From Candidatus Bipolaricaulota bacterium (GTDB lineage Bacteria; Bipolaricaulota; Bipolaricaulia; M55B111): a DNA stretch of 12,218 nucleotides. The DNA is taken from the NCBI GenBank assembly GCA_018334615.1, contig JAGXLP010000001.1:1-12218 (forward strand), given 5' to 3'. Below the pieces are notes generated by a model. It worked only from the letters and a program-made list of their open reading frames with translations. It searched no databases and was not told the origin of the DNA. Below are positions 6,976 to 12,218 of the stretch, piece by piece; positions within the stretch are counted from its first letter, which is position 1, and the number at the start of each line of letters is the position of its first letter. The position numbers and the translations under genes are program-made.

Positions 6976-7004
6976 TTAACAAAACCTCTCGGATTGGGTA
7001 TAAT
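6976..7004 (+). promoter_or_regulatory. Promoter of enolase (eno)
   Basis: TTAACA (6976-6981) and a perfect TATAAT (6999-7004) are separated by exactly 17 bases, the best sigma70-type promoter in the window. This fits a highly expressed glycolytic gene. The predicted start near 7011 gives a leader of about 62 bases. Confidence 0.75.
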
Positions 7005-7056
7005 AATTTGTCCCCCAATTTGGTTCTATTAGGTTTCTTGGAAATCCCAAAGTGTA

Positions 7057-7063
7057 AAGGAGG
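7057..7063 (+). promoter_or_regulatory. Ribosome binding site fixing the enolase start
   Basis: AAGGAGG lies 10 bases before the ATG at 7074. With the promoter at 6976-7004 and the family N-terminus, it rejects the longer in-frame start at 6822. Confidence 0.9.
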
Positions 7064-7073
7064 AAGAATAAAT

Positions 7074-8330
7074 ATGTCTAAGATTAGAGAAGTTACCGGA
7101 AGAGAAATACTGGATTCGCGTGGAAATCCGACCGTAGAGGCCGAGGTGATACTGGAAAACGGGGCGTGGGGAAAAGCGGCGGTACCTTCCGGAGCTTCGA
7201 CCGGAAAGTTCGAGGCCCTGGAATTAAGAGACAAAGACCCTGACAGGTACGGAGGGAAAGGAGTTAGGAAAGCTGTAGAGAACATAGAAGAGGAGATTTC
7301 TTACGCTCTTGATGGTTATGATCCGCTGTGGCAGGAAAAGATAGATGCTAAATTGATAGAACTAGACGGGACTCAAGATAAGAGCAACCTTGGGGCGAAC
7401 GCGATTCTGGGCGTGTCTCTGGCGGTGGCAAGAGCCGCAGCAAATGACCTTGGATTACCCCTGTTCAAATATATCTCCGGAATAACACCAGCTAACCTTC
7501 CGATTCCGATGATGAACGTTTTAAACGGGGGAGAACATGCGGACAACAACCTGGATCTCCAGGAATTCATGATAATGCCGATTGGCGCGGGCTGTTTTTC
7601 CAGGGCAGCACGTATCGGTTCTGAAGTTTTTCATGAATTACAGAGGATTCTTTCCCATAAAGGAATGGCTACTACTGTTGGTGATGAGGGAGGGTTTGCA
7701 CCCGATCTGGACGATGAGGAAGAGGCGCTGAGCTTGTTGGTAGAGGCAATTTCTCAGGCGGGTTATACCCCCGGAGATGAAGTCTCTATAGCTATGGACC
7801 CTGCGGCCAGCGAGTTTTACGAAGATGGTACTTATAACGTTGGAAGCTCCAGTTATTCAGCCGAAGAAATGGTCGATATTTACAGGGAGTGGATTGAAGA
7901 TTTTCCGATAATTTCGATTGAAGACGGACTAGACCAACAGGATTGGGAAGGCTGGAAGTTAATGACCGAACAACTGGGTGATAGAATCCAGATTGTGGGA
8001 GACGACCTCTTTGTTACGAACGTAAAGAGGCTGAACAAAGGTATAGACAATAACGTGGCTAATTCAATTTTGATTAAGGTAAATCAGATCGGAACTCTTA
8101 CGGAGACGATTCAGGCCGTCCAAACGGCGTTGAGGAATGGTTATTCATCCGTAATCTCGCATAGATCAGGTGAAACCGAAGACACCTTCATTGCAGATCT
8201 GGCTACCGGACTTCCCACTACTCAAATAAAGTCTGGTTCTATGTCGCGAAGTGAAAGGATAAGTAAGTACAATCAGCTCCTCAGGATCGAAGAGGAGTAT
8301 GAGTTACCAATGGCCGAATGGCCCATGTAG
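7074..8330 (+). CDS. eno: Enolase (phosphopyruvate hydratase)
   Basis: Enolase interconverts 2-phosphoglycerate and phosphoenolpyruvate in cytosolic glycolysis and gluconeogenesis, using two Mg2+ ions. The 418-residue product begins SKIREVTGREILDSRGNPTVE, the standard N-terminus, with the mobile loop PSGASTG at 38-44. Further motifs are GGEHADNN, VGDEGGFAP with the catalytic acid E205, MDPAASEFY and SIEDGLDQQDWEGW for metal binding, GDDLFVTN, the catalytic lysine K335 in LIKVNQIGTLTET, SHRSGETED, and KYNQLLRIEEE near the C-terminus. Small departures include GGEHADNN (commonly GGxHADNN) and SGSMSRSER where TGAxxRSDR is common. It is slightly shorter than the usual 425-432 residues. It lies upstream of ftsB, a linkage seen in several bacterial groups. 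No terminator follows, so read-through into ftsB and dnaE is plausible. Confidence 0.97.
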   Translation: MSKIREVTGREILDSRGNPTVEAEVILENGAWGKAAVPSGASTGKFEALELRDKDPDRYGGKGVRKAVENIEEEISYALDGYDPLWQEKIDAKLIELDGTQDKSNLGANAILGVSLAVARAAANDLGLPLFKYISGITPANLPIPMMNVLNGGEHADNNLDLQEFMIMPIGAGCFSRAARIGSEVFHELQRILSHKGMATTVGDEGGFAPDLDDEEEALSLLVEAISQAGYTPGDEVSIAMDPAASEFYEDGTYNVGSSSYSAEEMVDIYREWIEDFPIISIEDGLDQQDWEGWKLMTEQLGDRIQIVGDDLFVTNVKRLNKGIDNNVANSILIKVNQIGTLTETIQAVQTALRNGYSSVISHRSGETEDTFIADLATGLPTTQIKSGSMSRSERISKYNQLLRIEEEYELPMAEWPM

Positions 8331-8466
8331 CGTCAGTCCAGGTCCGAATTAGATGGGTTGAATTTGTACTCAAGTATGACGGGGGATATTCAGGTGCTTG
8401 GGAAGGTCGGTTTTGGGATAACCTACACTGACTTTACTATTTTGACTGCTGGGGGCTAAGGTTGCT

Positions 8467-8775
8467 ATGGGTGCGGGAGCTAGTTCCAAAGAAGGGTCAA
8501 ATGGGAGTAACGTCTTTAAGAGTCGAGCCATTTCCGTTTTGCTCATTGTTGCCATTCTGGTTGTGGGTTTCCTGGGGTGGATATACTGGAACAGGTTCCA
8601 GGAAATACTGGAACTTCAGGCGGAAATCGCCGAACTGGAGAACGAAAGGTCCCAACTTAGAAAAGATATCTCTTCACTTCGAGAAGAAGTTAGTAAACGC
8701 AATGAACTCAGCTACATAGAGAGGTTAGCAAAAGAAGAGCTCGGTTTTGTTTATCCCTCGGACGAAGATTCTTGA
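8467..8775 (+). CDS. ftsB: Septum formation initiator, FtsB/DivIC family
   Basis: Members of this family are small bitopic divisome proteins that pair with FtsL through coiled coils and help activate septal peptidoglycan synthesis. The 102-residue product has a 20-residue polar cytoplasmic N-terminus, a single membrane span at about 21-41 (ending GWIYW), and a heptad-rich coiled coil at about 45-77 (LQAEIAELENERSQLRKDI). The family's C-terminal motif is YIERLAKEELGFVYP (83-97). TAAGG at 8457-8461 precedes the ATG by 5 bases. The ORF is 22 bases before dnaE, with no terminator between. FtsB and DivIC cannot be separated on sequence alone; the position after eno favours the name ftsB. FtsL was considered, but the C-terminal motif and the linkage argue for FtsB/DivIC. 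Confidence 0.85.
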   Translation: MGAGASSKEGSNGSNVFKSRAISVLLIVAILVVGFLGWIYWNRFQEILELQAEIAELENERSQLRKDISSLREEVSKRNELSYIERLAKEELGFVYPSDEDS

Positions 8776-8797
8776 GATTTCTGTTAAAAGGGGAATT

Positions 8798-11700
8798 ATG
8801 GATTTTGTTCACTTACATAATCATTCTGAATATAGCCTCCTTGACTCTACCAATACGATAGAAGGACTGGTGGAGAATACGAAAGAGAAGGATATGTCGG
8901 CGGTTGCTTTAACCGACCATGGTAATATAAGAGGTGCCGTGGAATTTTACCAGAAAGCTCGGGATGCCGGTGTAAAGCCGATTATCGGTTGTGAGCTATA
9001 CGTTGCACCTGAGAGCCGTCACGAGAAAAGAGGACACAATCAAGGCGAGGATAAATACTTTCATCTGGTGGTCCTGGCCAAGAATAACCAGGGTTATCAG
9101 GATCTTGTCAAGCTCTCCAGCCTGGCCTATACTGAGGGATTTTACTACAAGCCGAGGGTGGATAAAGAACTTTTGGAGGAGTATGCCGGGGATTTAATTG
9201 GGTTAAGTGCGTGCAAGAGTGGAGAAGTACCAAAAAAGCTCCTTCAGGGCAATTACGAAGGGGCGGTGGATGCTGCCGCGGATCTTTCCAATATATTTGG
9301 AGAACATGATTTTTTCATTGAACTTCAGGACCAAGGGGTTGAGGGCCAGGACGAATTGAACGACCAGCTTTTGGAAGTGGCACGGGAGCTAAACCTTGAA
9401 GTTGTTGCGACCAATGATGCCCATTACCTGGAGGCGGAAGACCGGCTGGCCCACGAAGTCTTATTAAACATCAAAGCTAATAAAAAGATAACCGACGAGG
9501 ATAGGATGAGGTACGAAGGAGAGGAGTATTACCTAAAATCGCCGGAGGAGATGCAAGAAAGGTTTTCTCATATCCCCGAAGCACTGGAAAATACGGTGAA
9601 GATTGCCGACCGATGCCAGGTGGAGCTCGATTTTGGCGATGACTATCTGTTGCCTCCTTTCGAGGTTCCCGGGGACTACGACTCCTCGATTACCTACCTG
9701 AGGAGTCTGGTCGAGGAAGGGGCAAAGGAACGCTGGGGAGAGATCACTACGGAAATCGAGGATCGAATTAACCACGAATTAGGGATAATTGAGGAGATGG
9801 GTTATCCGTCTTACTTCCTCATTGTCAGGGATTTCATTAAATTTGCCAAGAAGAACGATATTCCCGTGGGTCCGGGGAGGGGCTCGGCTGCCTCAAGCGT
9901 TGTTGCTTATACGTTAGAAATTACGGACGTGGACCCGCTCGAGCACGATCTGCTCTTCGAGCGTTTTCTCAACCCGGGACGAGTAAGTATGCCCGACATA
10001 GACATTGATTTCTGCATGGAGGGCAGGGACCAGGTAATTGATTACGTCGTAGACAAGTATGGTGAGGATCAGGTGGCACAGATTGCGACCTTCGATACAA
10101 TGGCGGCAAGGAGTTCTATCAGGGATGTGGCACGAGTGCTGGACATCCCCTATGACGACGCGGATCAGATAGCAAAGGCAATCCCACCCGGTAGTTCTCT
10201 GGACGAGGCTCTGGAAGCCGTACCCGAACTTAAAGAAAAATCTCAGGCCAACCAAACTTACCAAAGGTTGTTCGAGGTAGCGGGAAAGTTAGAGGGCTTG
10301 ATGAGGAATGCTTCGACGCACGCGGCGGGGGTAGTAATTGCTCCCGAAGAGCTGACCAATTTCACTCCCCTGCAACGGTTGAGTGACGGGGAAATAGTCA
10401 CCCAGTACGACATGGACGTGCTTGAGGACATCGGGCTGCTCAAGATGGATTTCCTCGGATTACGGAACCTGACGATCATTGAAGATGCCTTCGAGTTGAT
10501 CGAGGAAAACGAGGGGAAGGAGTTGTGTCTGGAGGATATCCAGGATGGCGACGAGCGGACCTTCGAACTCCTCAGAAAAGGGAAGACCATCGGAGTGTTT
10601 CAGCTGGAGAGCGAGGGAATGCAGGGCTTAATGAAACGCCTGGAGCCAGAGGAATTTGAGGACATTGTGGCCGCAAATGCCCTGTATCGGCCCGGTCCGC
10701 TGGAAAGCGGGATGACCGAAGATTATATAGAGAGGAAACACGATAGACAGGAGGTAACCTACCCTCATCCCAACCTTAAAAACGTACTGGACGGTACCTA
10801 CGGTCTTCCTATATATCAGGAACAGATAATGGAGATGGCGCGAGAACTTGCTGGCTTCTCGCTGCCGGAAGCGGATACCCTCCGTGTCGCGATGGGTAAG
10901 AAGAAAAAGAAAGTAATGAATCAGCTAAAGGAAAAGTTTGTAAGTGGTTGTGTGGACAACGGGATTGCCCAGGACAAAGCTTATGACCTGTTTGCAGATA
11001 TAGACAAATTTTCCCGCTATGGTTTTAACAAATCTCATTCTACAGCTTACGCCCGCATATCATACTGGACGGCCTGGCTGAAGGCTAATTATCCGGCAGC
11101 CTATATGGCGAGCCTGCTCACCTCTGTTGGAGGTAACGAGGACAAGGTAGAGAAGTATATAAAAGACTGCGAAGATATGGGTATAGAAGTTCTCCCCCCG
11201 TCAGTTAACGAGAGTTCTCTGGGGTTTTCACCTACGGAGGGCGGAGACATAAGGTTTGGGCTTGAGGCGGTAAAGTACGTCGGAACTAAACCGGCCAAAG
11301 CAGTTGTTGATTTTAGAGAAAATGGTTATTCCTCTTTCCTTGATTTCTGTCAGAGAGTGGGTGGAGATCTCAACAGGGAAACACTGGAGAGCCTGATAAA
11401 GGTAGGGGCGATGGATGACTTTGGCACCAGGAAATACCTTCTTTCGCAGCTGGATAAGGGTTTAGAAATAAGCGGGATCTCTGCCGATCAGCAAAAAACC
11501 GGGCAGAAGTCCTTCTTTGATCGGGGTATTTCCTTTCAGGAGTCGGAGGTTCCCCGGGATCAGATGGACGAATTCCCTCGGGGGGAACGGCTAAGGATGG
11601 AAAAGGAGTTTTTGGGAGTCTATATTTCGGGTGATCCCCTGGAAGAACACAGATTCGAAATTGATTCGTTTTCTTGCTGTAATCTGGATGAAGTAGATAA

Positions 11701-12217
11701 AGTTAGCCAAAATGGCTCTGCCTGGTTGGCGGGAAGGGTGAGTGAATTAAATCGGATAAACACCCGAAATGGTGACCCGATGGCATTTATCACTATTTCA
11801 GATGGGTACGGAGAACAGGAGTTGGTGGCTTTTCCGAGTGTTTTTGAGAAGTCAGGCTCTCTTTTGGTGGCGGACAATATGTTGTTGGTAAAGGCAAAAG
11901 TGGGAGAAAGAAACGGAGACCAGCAACTAATCGCCCAGAAAGTGATACCGATGGAGCGTGCCTGGTCCGAGGTAGCTACAGAGATTAGGGTAGAACTGAA
12001 CGCCAATTTGATCACGGATAAAACCCTGGAAAAGATTAAAAAAATCCCCGAGCAAGGAGATAATCCGGTTTATTTTAAACTAATTGACGATCAAACGGGA
12101 AATTACAGAGTTGTTAAGTCCGGGAGCAATTTCCGGGTTGAGGTTAGCCGAAGCCTGGTGGAGGAATTGAGCGAGTTTGAAGAAGTAATTGACGTCAAGT
12201 TATCTCCCACCGGATAG
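8798..12217 (+). CDS. dnaE: DNA polymerase III subunit alpha (DnaE)
   Basis: DnaE is the catalytic subunit of the replicative polymerase. The complete 1139-residue product has an N-terminal PHP domain (about 1-290) starting MDFVHLHNHSEYSLLD, with metal-ligand candidates H7, H9, H41, E66, H89, C139, D207 and H209. The polymerase core follows, with PGRGSAAS (359-366), the catalytic aspartates D402 and D404 in PDIDIDF, and D551 in KMDFLGLR. Next come YRPGPLESGM, YQEQIM, MGKKKKKV and FNKSHSTAYA. The helix-hairpin-helix region around 795 has IEVLPPSVNES. An OB fold starts near 975 (AWLAGRV) and a tau-binding-like C-terminal region runs from about 1060. The order is that of DnaE, not PolC, and no inserted exonuclease domain is present. 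The ATG at 8798 follows AAAAGGGG and gives the family N-terminus; the frame is open further upstream but overlaps ftsB. It ends in TAG one base before the window edge. Confidence 0.97.
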   Translation: MDFVHLHNHSEYSLLDSTNTIEGLVENTKEKDMSAVALTDHGNIRGAVEFYQKARDAGVKPIIGCELYVAPESRHEKRGHNQGEDKYFHLVVLAKNNQGYQDLVKLSSLAYTEGFYYKPRVDKELLEEYAGDLIGLSACKSGEVPKKLLQGNYEGAVDAAADLSNIFGEHDFFIELQDQGVEGQDELNDQLLEVARELNLEVVATNDAHYLEAEDRLAHEVLLNIKANKKITDEDRMRYEGEEYYLKSPEEMQERFSHIPEALENTVKIADRCQVELDFGDDYLLPPFEVPGDYDSSITYLRSLVEEGAKERWGEITTEIEDRINHELGIIEEMGYPSYFLIVRDFIKFAKKNDIPVGPGRGSAASSVVAYTLEITDVDPLEHDLLFERFLNPGRVSMPDIDIDFCMEGRDQVIDYVVDKYGEDQVAQIATFDTMAARSSIRDVARVLDIPYDDADQIAKAIPPGSSLDEALEAVPELKEKSQANQTYQRLFEVAGKLEGLMRNASTHAAGVVIAPEELTNFTPLQRLSDGEIVTQYDMDVLEDIGLLKMDFLGLRNLTIIEDAFELIEENEGKELCLEDIQDGDERTFELLRKGKTIGVFQLESEGMQGLMKRLEPEEFEDIVAANALYRPGPLESGMTEDYIERKHDRQEVTYPHPNLKNVLDGTYGLPIYQEQIMEMARELAGFSLPEADTLRVAMGKKKKKVMNQLKEKFVSGCVDNGIAQDKAYDLFADIDKFSRYGFNKSHSTAYARISYWTAWLKANYPAAYMASLLTSVGGNEDKVEKYIKDCEDMGIEVLPPSVNESSLGFSPTEGGDIRFGLEAVKYVGTKPAKAVVDFRENGYSSFLDFCQRVGGDLNRETLESLIKVGAMDDFGTRKYLLSQLDKGLEISGISADQQKTGQKSFFDRGISFQESEVPRDQMDEFPRGERLRMEKEFLGVYISGDPLEEHRFEIDSFSCCNLDEVDKVSQNGSAWLAGRVSELNRINTRNGDPMAFITISDGYGEQELVAFPSVFEKSGSLLVADNMLLVKAKVGERNGDQQLIAQKVIPMERAWSEVATEIRVELNANLITDKTLEKIKKIPEQGDNPVYFKLIDDQTGNYRVVKSGSNFRVEVSRSLVEELSEFEEVIDVKLSPTG

Positions 12218-12218
12218 T

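Larger units (their letters stand above)
6771..7073. other. 303-base divergent intergenic region, ftsA / eno
   Basis: This region separates the minus-strand ftsA from the plus-strand enolase. It contains one well-formed promoter for each direction. The plus strand is open in the enolase frame from 6822, but this encodes no recognisable domain and most of it lies upstream of the predicted enolase transcription start. Between 6880 and 6975 I see nothing further. Confidence 0.75.

Overview
The window is ordinary bacterial chromosome with about 45-47% GC by eye. It carries eight protein genes, and I recognise the family of every one. I see no phage, insertion sequence, CRISPR array, tRNA or rRNA. 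Several hints point to a diderm bacterium, but I cannot name a phylum: the transporter binding protein is exported without a lipobox cysteine, TTG starts are used, proteins are rich in Glu/Asp, and the DnaE has an intact PHP domain. A halophilic or thermophilic lineage is possible but not shown.

Layout. (1) Positions 111-1188, plus strand: peptide chain release factor 2 (prfB). It must be read through a programmed +1 frameshift at an in-frame TGA (162-168). A plain ORF reading misses the first 18 codons. (2) Positions 1432-5284, plus strand: an incomplete peptide/nickel-type (Dpp/Opp) ABC importer with two permeases joined by a TAATG overlap, then the solute-binding protein after a 395-base structured spacer. 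The spacer holds a long hairpin, a palindrome that could pair alternatively with a Shine-Dalgarno sequence, and short leader ORFs. A textbook rho-independent terminator closes the operon. The ATPase subunits are not in the window. (3) Positions 5529-6770, minus strand: ftsA, the actin-like divisome protein that tethers FtsZ to the membrane, with no ftsZ beside it. (4) A 303-base divergent promoter region, with one good sigma70-type promoter firing each way. (5) Positions 7074-12217, plus strand: enolase, an FtsB/DivIC-type division protein, and the complete DNA polymerase III alpha subunit (dnaE), in that order.

The genes therefore mix housekeeping functions (translation termination, glycolysis, replication, division) with one nutrient importer. 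The division genes ftsA and ftsB flank eno, a loose cell-division neighbourhood that is split by strand.

I did not find a clearly undescribed system. The points most worth checking are the prfB frameshift site, which has an unusual stimulator arrangement, and the putative RNA switch with tandem mini-ORFs upstream of the binding-protein gene.
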